From Rhizobacter sp. Root1238 (GTDB lineage: Bacteria > Pseudomonadota > Gammaproteobacteria > Burkholderiales > Burkholderiaceae_C), in the NCBI RefSeq assembly GCF_001425825.1, contig NZ_LMDM01000049.1:124001-188000 (forward strand): a stretch of DNA of 64,000 bases. Direction: 5' to 3'. How positions within the stretch are numbered: position 1 is the first letter of the stretch; each line of letters begins with the position of its first letter. Both the position numbers and the translations under genes were made by a program. A model generated the notes under the pieces. That model was not told the DNA's origin. It worked only from the letters and a program-made list of their open reading frames with translations, and made no database searches. Positions 28,601 to 36,585 of the stretch are shown one piece after another.

Positions 28601-28794
28601 ATGACGCTGATCACGCTGTCTTCGAGCGTCTGCGCCGAGGCACCGGGGTAGGTGGCCGACACGACGATGGAGGGCGGTGCGACCGGCGGGTACTGCGAGA
28701 CCGGCAGTTGCGCGATCGACACGCTGCCGAGCACGATGATGAACAGCGCGATCACCCACGCAAAGATGGGGCGATCGATGAAGAACTTGGCCAT
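25606..28794 (-). CDS. RND multidrug efflux pump permease (AcrB/MexB, HAE1 family)
   Basis: This inner-membrane proton/drug antiporter of 1062 residues has the full family length. The start FFIDRPIFAWVIALFIIVLG is the first membrane helix. The proton-relay Asp pair is in GIVVDDAIVVVENVER (TM4) and the relay Lys in GLSAKNAVLIIEFAKDL (TM10). Two large periplasmic loops give the porter and docking domains. The sequence is in the MexB/TtgB/AdeB-like range; drug range cannot be inferred. It lies between the adaptor gene (40 bp upstream) and the overlapping outer-membrane factor gene. Confidence 0.95.
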   Translation of the reverse strand: MAKFFIDRPIFAWVIALFIIVLGSVSIAQLPVSQYPPVAPPSIVVSATYPGASAQTLEDSVISVIEQEMNGSPGLLYMESVSQANGTGSITISFEPGTNPDLAQVDVQNRLSRAAPRLPSAVTQQGVRVDKARSNFLLFTILSSDNPAYDPIALGDYASRTVLPEIQRIPGVGQAQLFGTERAMRVWIDPAKLVGFNLSAADVAAAIRTQNAQVSSGTIGDLPNLPGQSIFATVVVNGQLSNVEQFGNIVLRANADGSTVRLKDVARIELGAQTYATSARLNGKPSTGIGVQLSPSGNALATATAIRKRMDELARYFPQGVKYSVPYDSSRFVKISISQVVETLLEAVALVFVVMYLFLQNWRYTVIPTLVVPIALLGTFGALLGLGFSINVLTMFGMVLVIGIVVDDAIVVVENVERIMSEEGLSPREATRKAMGQISGAIIGVTVVLISVFVPLAFFAGSIGNIYRQFSAVMVASIALSAFMALSLTPALCATLLKPVEAGHHHEKTGFFGWFNRGFARTAKGYEGWVAKILKRAGRFLIIYAAIIAAVGWTFSRLPASFLPAEDQGYIIVNVQLPPGATVNRTVEVMQQVEGFILKQPEVQSMVGVLGFSFSGQGQNAGLAFVTLKDWDERKGAQHSAQALAGRAFGALMGVRDAFIFPLSPPPIPELGTSSGFAFRLQDRGGNGHAALLAARNQLLGLAGQSKIVAGVRPDGLEDASQLQIDVDRDKANALGVSFDSINSTLSTALGSAYINDFPNAGRLQRVVVQADAPARMQPDDLLRLNALNSKGQPVPLSAFATTRWISGPVQTIRYNGYPTMRLAGDAAPGRSTGEAMNEMERLAGQLPPGFAFEWTGQSREEKLSGSTAFILLGFSLLAVFLCLAALYESWSIPLSVILVVPLGVLGVVLAATFRGLENDIYFKVGLITVIGLSAKNAVLIIEFAKDLHAQGKGVVESVLEAAHLRFRPILMTSMAFILGVLPLVVASGAGSASQRAIGTGVMGGMFSATLLAVFFVPVFFVVVRRLFKGSERQRRMYAHELNGSPAPAAPAAGSAKDGSHE

Positions 28795-28834
28795 GGAGGA
28801 AGGCTCGCTGGTTCTGTCTTGTGGGAAGTGCGGA

Positions 28835-30115
28835 TCAGCCGCCTGACGCGGCAGACGCCGGCGCGGGTGCGGCCGATGCCGCCGCCGCGGCCGACGCCGC
28901 GCGCGGCTGCCACGGCACCGGCTTCACCGGGCCCGGGCCGCGCAGCTTCTGGAAGCCGTCGACCATCACCTGCTCGCCGGGCTTCAGGCCGTCGGTGACG
29001 AGCCACTGGCCGTCCTGCGCGGCCGAGCCGATCTTGATCGGGCGCGGCGCGACCTTGCCGTCGGCGCCGACCACCATCACGGTGTCGCCCTGGTTGCTGC
29101 GGGTGACCGCCTGCTGCGGCAGCGCGATCGCGCCGTCGACCTGCGCCTGCTCGAGCCGCACGCGCACGTACATGCCGGGCAGCAGCAGGCCGTCGGCGTT
29201 CGGCACCTCGGCGCGCAACGTGATCTGGCCCGACGTGGGATCGACCGTCAGGTCGGAGAACAACAGCCGGCCGGGCTTCGCGTACTCGGTGCCGTCTTCC
29301 AGCACGATGCGCACCTGGGCGGCCTCGCCGCTGCCTGCACGCTTGAGCTTGCCGGCCTCGAGCGCCTTGCGCAGCTTCAGCGTCTCGGTGGTGGACTGCG
29401 TGAAGTTCACGTACATCGGGTTGATCTGCTGCACCACGGCGAGCTGGGTCGCCTCGCCCTGGCCGACCAGCGCGCCTTCGGTCACCAGCGCGCGGCCGAT
29501 GCGGCCCGCGATCGGCGAGGTGACGGCGGCGTAGCCGAGGTTGATCTGCGCGGTCTGCAGCGCGGCGCGAGCCGATGCGACATCGGCCTCGGCGGACTTC
29601 TGCGCGGCGACCGCGTTGATGAAGTCCTGCTTGCTGATCGCGTTGGCCTCGATCAGCGGCTTGTAGCGTTCGGCCTGCGCGGTGGCCTGCGTCAGGTTGG
29701 CCTGCGCGCGGGCCAGCGTGGCCTGGGCGCTCTGCTGGCTCGCGAGGTACGGCGCGGCGTCGATCTGGAACAGCGGCTGGCCGGCCTTCACGTCGCTGCC
29801 TTCGCGGAACAGCCGCTTCTGCAGGATGCCGGCCGCGCGGGCCCGCACCTGCGCGACGCGCGAGGCCTCGAGCCGGCCCGGCAGCTCGGTCACCAGGCCG
29901 ACCTCGCGCGGCGCGACGGTCACCACCCCCACCTCGGGCGGTGGCGGGGCGCCGGCGCCACCCGGGGCTGCACCGGCGCCGCCGGCCGCGCCGTCCTTGG
30001 CGCCGCAGGCCACCAGCAACGCGGCGACGATCGCCAGCGGCAGCGCTTTCAGCGCGCCACGGACCGGGGACACAACAGCAGCACTTTCCGCCGCGACGTT
30101 CTTCAACGCAGACAT
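28835..30115 (-). CDS. RND efflux periplasmic adaptor lipoprotein (AcrA/MexA family)
   Basis: The 426-residue membrane-fusion protein has a lipoprotein signal peptide (ALLVACG, acylated Cys about residue 38) followed by a Gly/Ala/Pro-rich linker. The beta-barrel/lipoyl part opens TELPGRLEASRVAQVRARAAGIL and continues REGSDVKAGQPLFQIDAAPY. A coiled-coil hairpin region has ATLARAQANLTQATAQAERYKPL. It bridges pump and outer-membrane factor. The start at 30115 is supported by GGAAGGAA upstream. It is the first gene of the operon and is divergent from the TetR gene, with an AcrR-like palindrome between them. Confidence 0.93.
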   Translation of the reverse strand: MSALKNVAAESAAVVSPVRGALKALPLAIVAALLVACGAKDGAAGGAGAAPGGAGAPPPPEVGVVTVAPREVGLVTELPGRLEASRVAQVRARAAGILQKRLFREGSDVKAGQPLFQIDAAPYLASQQSAQATLARAQANLTQATAQAERYKPLIEANAISKQDFINAVAAQKSAEADVASARAALQTAQINLGYAAVTSPIAGRIGRALVTEGALVGQGEATQLAVVQQINPMYVNFTQSTTETLKLRKALEAGKLKRAGSGEAAQVRIVLEDGTEYAKPGRLLFSDLTVDPTSGQITLRAEVPNADGLLLPGMYVRVRLEQAQVDGAIALPQQAVTRSNQGDTVMVVGADGKVAPRPIKIGSAAQDGQWLVTDGLKPGEQVMVDGFQKLRGPGPVKPVPWQPRAASAAAAASAAPAPASAASGG

Positions 30116-30232
30116 GCAAATTCCTTCCGGATGCTGCGCCCGCCGCGGGCGCCTGATGAGCTGGGGGAAAGCCGACAAAGCGCAAAGGCCGGGTGAGAAC
30201 CCGGCTGGACTTGTCGACGATGCGGGTTAGTA

Positions 30233-30252
30233 TACATACACGATTGAATGTA
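30233..30252. promoter_or_regulatory. putative AcrR/TtgR-type operator
   Basis: TACATAC (30233-30239) and GAATGTA (30246-30252) form a 20-bp dyad with 6 of 7 arm positions matching. The sequence strongly resembles the TACATACA...TGTATGTA operator of AcrR-like repressors. It lies between the TetR gene and the efflux operon and overlaps an A+T-rich stretch suited to a promoter. Confidence 0.6.
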
Positions 30253-30333
30253 AATGTCCCGTTTACCTGCACGGTAGCGGCTGCGCTCTTGCCGAGTGCT
30301 TGCCGGCACCGATCACCGAGGAGTCGCCACGCG

Positions 30334-31035
30334 ATGGCGCGACGCACGAAAGAAGAGGCCCAGGCCACCCGCAGCCACATCCTGGACACCGCCGAGCTGG
30401 TGTTCCAGGAGCGTGGCGTGTCGCGCACTTCGCTCAACGACATCGCGCTGGCGGCCGGCCTGACCCGCGGCGCCATCTACTGGCACTTCAAGGACAAGGG
30501 CGACCTCTTCAACGCGATGATGCTGCGCGTGACCTTGCCGATGGAGCAGATGGTTCACGCGAGCGACGACCCGCAGTTGGACGCGCCAGTGGATCACATT
30601 CTGGAAAGCTTTGTCGATGCCCTGCGCAAGACGGTGCACGACCCGCAGGTGCGGCGGGTGTTCGACATCGCATCCCACAAGGTCGAGTACATCGACGATC
30701 TCGACAAGGTGTGGGAGCGCCACCGCCAGGTGCACAACGAGATGCTCGCGCGCGTCGAGAGCGCGCTGAAGCGGGCGGTGCAGCGCCGCCAGATCGTGCT
30801 GCGCACGCCGGCGCGCACGGCAGCGATCGGGCTGCATGCGCTGATCGACGGGCTGATCCGCACCTGGCTGCTGGAGCCGGACTCGTTCGACCTGGTGCGG
30901 GTCGGCCGGCAGACGCTGGAAGGCTATCTGGCGGGCATGGCGCCGCCGCCCGCCGTGCCGACGATCACGCCCGTGCCGGGTTCGTCGCCGGCACCGGCCG
31001 GGGTTCGTCGAGGTGGTGGGCGAGCAGCGCGATAG
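30334..31035 (+). CDS. TetR-family repressor of the AcrR/TtgR type
   Basis: The 233-residue protein has the N-terminal TetR helix-turn-helix (TRSHILDTAELVFQERGVSRTSLNDIALAAGLTRGAIYWHFKDKGDLFNAM), near-identical in layout to AcrR, TtgR and MexR2-like repressors. The ligand domain follows, with RTWLLEPDSFDLVRVGR near the end. A Pro-rich tail closes the protein. The ATG at 30334 is chosen because GAGGAG lies upstream and the HTH then begins at a normal distance. It likely represses the divergent RND operon and itself through the palindrome at 30233-30252. Its last 71 bp overlap the convergent MFS gene. Confidence 0.92.
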   Translation: MARRTKEEAQATRSHILDTAELVFQERGVSRTSLNDIALAAGLTRGAIYWHFKDKGDLFNAMMLRVTLPMEQMVHASDDPQLDAPVDHILESFVDALRKTVHDPQVRRVFDIASHKVEYIDDLDKVWERHRQVHNEMLARVESALKRAVQRRQIVLRTPARTAAIGLHALIDGLIRTWLLEPDSFDLVRVGRQTLEGYLAGMAPPPAVPTITPVPGSSPAPAGVRRGGGRAAR

Positions 31036-32143
31036 TCGCTGCCAGGCCGGCCAGCACCAGCAGCGCGAAGCGCAGGCTGGTCAGTTGCGCGAGCCAGCCG
31101 ATCAGCGGCGGCCCGAGCAGGAAGCCGCCGTAGCCGAGCGTGGCCATCGCCGCGATGCCCTGGCCCGGACCGCGGCGCGCGCGCCGTGCGGCGGTGCCGA
31201 AGACCAGCGGGGCGACGGTGGCGACGCCGAGCCCGACCGCGACGAAGGCCGCGAGCGTCAGGCCGGCATGCTGCGTGAGCAGTGCCGCCGCGAAGAGCAG
31301 CGCGGCCACCGCATTGCCGGCGCGCAGCAGCGTGGCGGCGCGCCACACCGCCATCAGCCGGTCGCCGGCCAGGCGCAGCACCATCATCGCGCAAGCGAAC
31401 GCGGCGTAGCCGAAGGCGCCGAGCGCGGCGCTGAGCCCGAGGCCGTCCTTCACATAGACCGCGCTCCAGTCGGCCATGCCGCCTTCGATCAGGAACGCGC
31501 AGAACACGATCGCGCCGAGGCCGCCCATGCCGGGCTCGGGCAGCGCGAAATGCGGTGCCGGCTCGGCCGGCTTCGGCGGCGTGGCCTGCAGCCAGCGCAT
31601 CGCGACCAGCAGCACCAGCGCGAGCAGCCCGGCGACCACGCCGATGTGCAGCCCCGGCGCGACGCCGTGGTGCGCCATCGTGCCGCCGAGCGCCGCGCCG
31701 CACAGCCCGCCGGCGCTCCACAGCCCGTGCAGGCCCGACATGATCGGCTTGCCGCGGCGCGACTCGACCTCGACGGCCAGCGCGTTCATCGCGACGTCCA
31801 TCGCGCCGTTGGCCGCGCCGAGCAGGAACAGCGTGAACGCCAGCGGCAGCAGCGAGCCGACCAGCACCGGGTGCGGCAGCAGGAAGCAGTAGACGAAGCC
31901 GGTCGCGAGCGTCAGTCCGCGTGCGCCCAACTGGCCGATGCCACGTCCGGCGAGCTGGAACGACACCAGCGCGCCGGCGCCCATCGCCAGCAGCGCCATG
32001 CCGAGCTGGCCTTCGCTCAGGCTCAGCGCATCGCGCACCGCCGGGATGCGCGAGACCCAGCTCGCGAAGCCGGCGCCGTTGGCGAAGAACACGGCGGCCA
32101 TCGCGAGGTGCTCGGCCCGCGAGGCGGTGGGAGAGGAAGACAT
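30965..32143 (-). CDS. MFS transporter, YbjJ-like
   Basis: The 392-residue inner-membrane protein has about 12 predicted hydrophobic helices. GFASWVSRIPAVRDALSLSEGQLG and GAANGAMDVAMNALAVEVESRRGKPIMSGLHGLWSAGG are characteristic of the YbjJ/fucose-permease-like MFS branch. The substrate is unknown. It is divergent from a DeoR-type regulator, a layout often seen for sugar or sugar-phosphate transporters under local control. Its 3' end overlaps the TetR gene tail to tail. Confidence 0.85.
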   Translation of the reverse strand: MSSSPTASRAEHLAMAAVFFANGAGFASWVSRIPAVRDALSLSEGQLGMALLAMGAGALVSFQLAGRGIGQLGARGLTLATGFVYCFLLPHPVLVGSLLPLAFTLFLLGAANGAMDVAMNALAVEVESRRGKPIMSGLHGLWSAGGLCGAALGGTMAHHGVAPGLHIGVVAGLLALVLLVAMRWLQATPPKPAEPAPHFALPEPGMGGLGAIVFCAFLIEGGMADWSAVYVKDGLGLSAALGAFGYAAFACAMMVLRLAGDRLMAVWRAATLLRAGNAVAALLFAAALLTQHAGLTLAAFVAVGLGVATVAPLVFGTAARRARRGPGQGIAAMATLGYGGFLLGPPLIGWLAQLTSLRFALLVLAGLAATIALLAHHLDEPRPVPATNPARA

Positions 32144-32164
32144 GGCGGCTCCGGAAGGCGTGAC

Positions 32165-32212
32165 AAGCTTGAGCGAAATCGATCAAGATCGAGCATATTA
32201 GAGCAAGCGATC
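32165..32212. promoter_or_regulatory. possible DeoR operator/promoter region
   Basis: The short interval between the divergent MFS and DeoR genes carries three spaced GAGC repeats (GAGCGAAA, GAGCATAT, GAGCAAGC) and alternating GATC/CGAT steps. It is the likely site of DeoR binding, but the motif is not a recognised consensus. Confidence 0.3.
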
Positions 32213-32241
32213 GGGCCGGGCAAGCTAGAATTCTCGCCACG

Positions 32242-33012
32242 ATGGTCCGCAAGACACCTGCCCCTCCCTGGTTCGGCGAAGAGCGCCGAGCCCGCACACT
32301 GAAGCTGTTGCAGGAGAAGGGGCGCGTCGAGGTGCTCGACCTTGCTCGGATGATGGGCGTGTCCGAGCACACGATCCGCCGCGACCTGCTCGACCTGCAG
32401 GCGCAGGGCGCGCTGCACAAGACGCATGGCGGCGCGGTGTCGCTGGACACCGCGCGGCTCGATTTCGCGGGGCGCGTCGACGTGATGGCCGATGCCAAGC
32501 AGGCGATCGGCCGGGCCGGCGCGGCGTTGATCGAGCCGGGCCAGACGGTGATCATCGATGCCGGCTCGACCTCGCTGAGCCTGGCGCGCGCGCTGGCGGT
32601 GCGGCCGGTCACGGTGATCACGAACTCGCTCGACGTCGCGGCGCTGTTCGACCGCGACCCCGGCGTGCAACTGGTGCTGACCGGCGGCACCTGGCACGTG
32701 CAGGCGCGCGCGCTGTGGGGGCCGGCCGCGCGCGAGATGCTGCAGCAGTGCCGCGCCGACTGGGCGGTGCCGGGCGCCTGCTCGGTCGACCTGCGCATGG
32801 GCATCACCGTCACCGACGAGGCCGACGCCGCGACCAAGCGCGCGATGATCGGCGCCGCGGCCCGCACGATGGTGCTGGCCGATCACTCGAAGCAGAACAA
32901 CGTGTCGCCGTTCGCGGTCGCGCAGTGGCGCGAGGCGCACACGCTGGTCAGCGACCGCGCCTGGCCCGAGGTCGAGGCGCTGGGCGTGCAGGTGGTGGTC
33001 GCGCAGGATTGA
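32242..33012 (+). CDS. DeoR/GlpR-family transcriptional regulator
   Basis: The 256-residue protein has an N-terminal DeoR winged helix (ARTLKLLQEKGRVEVLDLARMMGVSEHTIRRDLLDLQAQGALHKTHGGAV). The sugar-phosphate-sensing isomerase-like domain shows IDAGSTSLSLARAL, VITNSLDVAALF and LTGGTWH, ending ADHSKQNNVSPFAV. In this family a phosphorylated sugar relieves repression. The divergent MFS transporter is the obvious target. The start follows directly on a compact intergenic region. Confidence 0.9.
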   Translation: MVRKTPAPPWFGEERRARTLKLLQEKGRVEVLDLARMMGVSEHTIRRDLLDLQAQGALHKTHGGAVSLDTARLDFAGRVDVMADAKQAIGRAGAALIEPGQTVIIDAGSTSLSLARALAVRPVTVITNSLDVAALFDRDPGVQLVLTGGTWHVQARALWGPAAREMLQQCRADWAVPGACSVDLRMGITVTDEADAATKRAMIGAAARTMVLADHSKQNNVSPFAVAQWREAHTLVSDRAWPEVEALGVQVVVAQD

Positions 33013-33090
33013 GGGATGGAACCTTGCCGTTGAGCTGGTGACTCAGGCTGGGCGATCGGTGTGCGATCGCCCAACCCACCAGGAGATGAG

Positions 33091-34065
33091 ATGCAGCCCA
33101 AGGGCAAGGTCGAAGGACCGGGAATGTCGACCATCACGCCGGCCGAAACGAGGCGGCCCATGCCGCGCCTGGTCGATACCGTGCCAATCGATGTCGCACC
33201 GTTCATGAACGGGCAGGGCTTGCGCGCGTTCCTCCTCGGCACGAGCTCGGGCCGGGTCGCGTGCCTGGAGCGCGCGGGCGACGGCGTGCCGATGCTGTTC
33301 ATCCACGCCAATTCGGCCAGCAAGGAGTTCTTCCTGCGCCAGTTCGAATCGGCCTTGCCGGGGCGTCGCTTGATCGCGGTCGACCTGCCCGGGCACGGCC
33401 AGAGCGAGAAGGTGTGTAGCAATCCGGCGGACGTCTACACGTTCAAGGGCTACGCCGGGGTCGTGAAGGAAGTGCTGGATCAGCTGGTGGAAGGGCCGGC
33501 CATGCTGTGCGGCTGGTCCCTGGGCGGGCACGTGGCGATGGAGTTGATGGCCTTGTGTCCGGATCGGCTCGCGGGCGTGGCGATCACCGGAGCGCCGCCG
33601 ATCGAGCTGAGCGGGTCGGGCGTGTCGAGCGGCTTCAAGCTGTCTGCCGACGCCAGGATTCTCCGGTTGATGGGCCAGGCAGCGTCCTTCAGCGAGGAGG
33701 AGGCCATGACGTTCGTCGAGGCGGGTGGGCGCGGGGACGTGCCGGCAGAGGCGCTGAAGCACTTCGTCGCATCGGCCATGAACACGGATGGTGCCGCACG
33801 ATCAACCATGTGCGCCGCCATGGTGGACGGATCGGGCGGTTGCGACGAACGTGCGCTGGTCGGGGCCTCGCCGCTTCCGCTGCTGGTGGTCTGCGGCGAG
33901 GGCGACAAGGGCATCAACAACGACTATCTGCGCAGTCTCGACTACCGAAACATCCATGGCGGCAAGCCTCAAGAGATCGCCGGGGTGGGCCACAGCGTCT
34001 TCCTGGAGGCGCCCGAGGCGTTCAACCAGCTTCTGAAGGAGTTTGTCGACTCGCTGAAGCAGTGA
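33091..34065 (+). CDS. alpha/beta hydrolase
   Basis: The 324-residue protein has MLFIHANSASKEFFLRQFESAL (oxyanion region), AVDLPGHGQSEK, the nucleophile elbow CGWSLGGHVAMEL (Ser about residue 144), LLVVCGEGDKG (acid region) and GVGHSVFLEAPEAF (catalytic His). An N-terminal extension of about 45 residues precedes the fold. AGGAGA lies 4 bp before the ATG at 33091; an in-frame ATG at 33124 is possible. Codon choice is a little less G/C-biased than that of neighbours. The function within the hydrolase superfamily is open. Confidence 0.75.
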   Translation: MQPKGKVEGPGMSTITPAETRRPMPRLVDTVPIDVAPFMNGQGLRAFLLGTSSGRVACLERAGDGVPMLFIHANSASKEFFLRQFESALPGRRLIAVDLPGHGQSEKVCSNPADVYTFKGYAGVVKEVLDQLVEGPAMLCGWSLGGHVAMELMALCPDRLAGVAITGAPPIELSGSGVSSGFKLSADARILRLMGQAASFSEEEAMTFVEAGGRGDVPAEALKHFVASAMNTDGAARSTMCAAMVDGSGGCDERALVGASPLPLLVVCGEGDKGINNDYLRSLDYRNIHGGKPQEIAGVGHSVFLEAPEAFNQLLKEFVDSLKQ

Positions 34066-34090
34066 AGCCTCGGTACGAGGTGGCTCCCGC

Positions 34091-35053
34091 TCAGCGGATC
34101 TGCTGGTAGTCGACAGGCACCCACACATACCCGCGGCCTTCGGCGCGGATGTGCCCGATGCCCGGGAACGGCAGGTGGGCGGCGGCGACGAAGTAGCCTT
34201 CCTTCGCGGCCTCGGCATATGCCTTCTTGCGCTGGATCGCGGCCGACTTCGAATCGGTGTCGAACGAGATCGTGACCTGCGGCTGCGGGAACTGCACCGC
34301 GGCGACGTGCATCAGGTCGCCCCACAGCACCAGCTTCTGGCCCTTCGACTCGACCGCATAGATCGAGTGGCCCGGCGTGTGGCCGCGCGCGGCGATCGCG
34401 CGCACGCCCGGCACCAGCTCGGTCTCGCCGTCGAACGGCTTGAACTTGCCGGCGGCGACGTACGGGTTCAGCGAGGCCTGCGCGCCCTGGAAGAAGCCCT
34501 TCATCTTTTCCGGGGCCTTGTCGAGGTTCTCCTTGCTGAGCCAGAAGTCGGCGTCATGCTGGTCGGCGCGCACGATGGCGTTGGGGAACACCAGCTGGCC
34601 GTCGGCCACGAGGCCGCCGACGTGGTCGCCGTGCATGTGCGTGATGTAGATCTCGTCGACCTGCTCCGGCTGGTAGCCGGCCGCCTTCAGGTTGGCGACC
34701 AGGCTGCCCAGCGTCGGGCCGAACAGCTTGCCGGCGCCGGTGTCGACCAGCACCAGCTTGCTGCCGGTGTTGACCAGGTAGCCGTCGACCGAGGTCTGCA
34801 CGACGTCTTTCTGAAAGCCCTTGTCGAGCAGCTTGCCGACTTCCTTCTGCGTCGTGTTGGTCAGCAGCTGCTTGGGCTGCAGGTCGAGCGTGCCGTCGTT
34901 CAGCGCGGTGACCTCGATGTCGCCGAGCATCATCCGGTAGAAGCCGGGAGCCTGCGTCTTGACCTGCGGCGCGCCGGCCTGCGCGGCGGTGGCAAGCACC
35001 AGCGAACCGATCAGCGTGGCGACGCCGTTGCGAATCCAGGGCGTGAATGTCAT
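34091..35053 (-). CDS. exported metallo-beta-lactamase-fold hydrolase
   Basis: The 320-residue protein has a signal peptide (residues 1-28, ending TAAQAGA) and a metallo-beta-lactamase domain. It has YITHMHGDHVGGL (HxHxDH, about residues 128-140), then ARGHTPGHSIY (His) and VLWGDLMH (bridging Asp). The family resembles the quorum-quenching/aryl-esterase-like MBL proteins with N-terminal DIEVTALNDGTLDLQP. It acts in the periplasm. GAGGAGA precedes the ATG. The physiological substrate is unknown. Confidence 0.85.
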   Translation of the reverse strand: MTFTPWIRNGVATLIGSLVLATAAQAGAPQVKTQAPGFYRMMLGDIEVTALNDGTLDLQPKQLLTNTTQKEVGKLLDKGFQKDVVQTSVDGYLVNTGSKLVLVDTGAGKLFGPTLGSLVANLKAAGYQPEQVDEIYITHMHGDHVGGLVADGQLVFPNAIVRADQHDADFWLSKENLDKAPEKMKGFFQGAQASLNPYVAAGKFKPFDGETELVPGVRAIAARGHTPGHSIYAVESKGQKLVLWGDLMHVAAVQFPQPQVTISFDTDSKSAAIQRKKAYAEAAKEGYFVAAAHLPFPGIGHIRAEGRGYVWVPVDYQQIR

Positions 35054-35135
35054 TCGAATTTCTCCTCGGGTGCGAAATTGCGGGCGCAAGCATAGGGGCG
35101 CAGTGCATTCCCCACAGCGCAGAGGGGTAGCCTTC

Positions 35136-35741
35136 CTACACGCCCGCCTTGGCGAGCACGACCAACGAAATGCCGCGCGCAGGCGCGAGCGCATCCGCGT
35201 TCTGGTACGAGTGCGGCAGGTTGCCGGGAAAGGCCAGCACCTCGCCTTCGGCCAGCGTGTAGCGCTCGCCGGCCACCATCAGGTGCACGCGGCCGTCCAG
35301 GCAGGTGAAGAACTCGCGCGTGCCCGGCAGGTGCGGCGTGCCGCCCATCACCGCGCCGGGCTCGAAGTCCATCACCTCCATCATCTCGTCCGGCACCGAT
35401 TCGGGCACCAGCACGCGCAGCATGACGCCGCGGCCCTTGCCGGCCGGCCGGCTGCGCAGCGCCACTTCGTCGGCGGCCCAATGACGCACCAGCGCGCGCG
35501 GCGACGCGAGCAGCTCGTCGATCGGCACGCCGAGCGCGCCGGCCACCTTCACCAGCACCGACAGCGACGGGTTGCCGTCGCCGGACTCCAGCGTCGCGAT
35601 CGTCGAGCGCGGCAGCGCGGCCGATTTCGCGAGGCCGTCCTGCGTCAACCCGCGCGCGTGGCGCAGGCTGACGAGGTTGCGGGCCAGGTGGCTGGCTGTC
35701 GGGCTGGTGTGATCGCTGGAGGGGGCGGCGGGCTCGCTCAT
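35136..35741 (-). CDS. XRE-type regulator with C-terminal cupin domain
   Basis: The 201-residue protein has a Cro/CI helix-turn-helix (NLVSLRHARGLTQDGLAKSAALPRSTIATLESGDGNPSLSVLVKVAGALGVPIDELL) and a cupin sensor domain (FEPGAVMGGTPHLPGTREFFTCLDGRVHLMVAGERYTLAEGEVLAFPGNLPHSYQN). This architecture is that of PuuR/SutR-like regulators that bind a small ligand or metal in the cupin. It stands upstream of the exported MBL gene on the same strand and divergent from the SDR gene; either may be a target. Confidence 0.88.
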   Translation of the reverse strand: MSEPAAPSSDHTSPTASHLARNLVSLRHARGLTQDGLAKSAALPRSTIATLESGDGNPSLSVLVKVAGALGVPIDELLASPRALVRHWAADEVALRSRPAGKGRGVMLRVLVPESVPDEMMEVMDFEPGAVMGGTPHLPGTREFFTCLDGRVHLMVAGERYTLAEGEVLAFPGNLPHSYQNADALAPARGISLVVLAKAGV

Positions 35742-35871
35742 GAGGGCCGCATTGTGACCACATGGGGCCGCCGTGACGACGGAACGGACGCTTCGCCAAC
35801 GGATCGGTCCGTGCGCTGGGCGATGCGGGTGGTGCTGCCTATCGTGAAGCCATCACTTCACGGAGCACCCC

Positions 35872-36585
35872 ATGAACATCCTTCGAGACGATCCGCTGGC
35901 CGGCCTGCGCGTGGCCATCACCGGCGGCACCTCGGGCCTCGGCCTCGCGCTGGTGCAGGCGCTGTCGGCCCGCGGCGCGCGCGTCGCCTTCATCGCCCGC
36001 GATGCGGCCCGCGTGCGGCGGGTCGCGCACGACCTGCCGGGCAGCCACGGCATCGTCGGCGACATCGCGCGCCGCGACGACATCCACCCGATCGCGCTGC
36101 AGGTCACGGCCGCGCTCGGCGGGCTGGACGTGCTGGTCAACAACGCGTCGAGCCTCGGTCCGGTGCCGCTCGCGCTGCTGGCCGACACCGACTGCGAAGA
36201 CCTTGAGGCCGCACTGGCCGCCAACCTGCTCGGCCCGTTCCGCCTCGGCAAGGCGCTGCTCGGCGCGTTGGCCGCGTCGGCGCGTGGCGGGGCGCAGGGG
36301 CTGGTGCTCAACATCAGCAGCGATGCCGCCGTCACGCCGTACCCCGGCTGGGGCGCGTACGGTGCCAGCAAGGCCGCGCTGCACCACCTGAGCCGCATCT
36401 GGGATGCCGAGCTGCGCGAGCACGGCGTGCGCGTGTTCTCGGTCGACCCGGGCGACATGGACACGCCGCTGCATGCGCTGGCCGCGCCCGATGCCGACCC
36501 GGCCGCGCTGCAGCGCCCGGCCGATGCGGCGCGGCCGATCGTCGCGCTGGTCGCCAACACCGTCGCGCACCGGGAGGCCGCATGA
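35872..36585 (+). CDS. short-chain dehydrogenase/reductase
   Basis: The 237-residue protein is a classical SDR. The cofactor motif is TGGTSGLGLAL (about residues 16-26), the NNAS motif appears as LVNNASSLGP, the catalytic Ser is in LNISSDAAVTPY, and the YxxxK motif is YGASKAALHH. Loop sequence after the second strand (FIARDAARV) suggests NADP preference. The stop overlaps the start of the QueA-like gene (ATGA), so both enzymes are produced together. The substrate is unknown. Confidence 0.88.
   Translation: MNILRDDPLAGLRVAITGGTSGLGLALVQALSARGARVAFIARDAARVRRVAHDLPGSHGIVGDIARRDDIHPIALQVTAALGGLDVLVNNASSLGPVPLALLADTDCEDLEAALAANLLGPFRLGKALLGALAASARGGAQGLVLNISSDAAVTPYPGWGAYGASKAALHHLSRIWDAELREHGVRVFSVDPGDMDTPLHALAAPDADPAALQRPADAARPIVALVANTVAHREAA

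Noticed and set aside
25537..28998. A very long open frame (about 1150 codons) on the plus strand opposite the RND pump gene
   Set aside because: It is the mirror of a gene with strong G/C third positions, is rich in Arg, His, Asp and Gly with no domain, and the opposite strand encodes a full AcrB-type pump.
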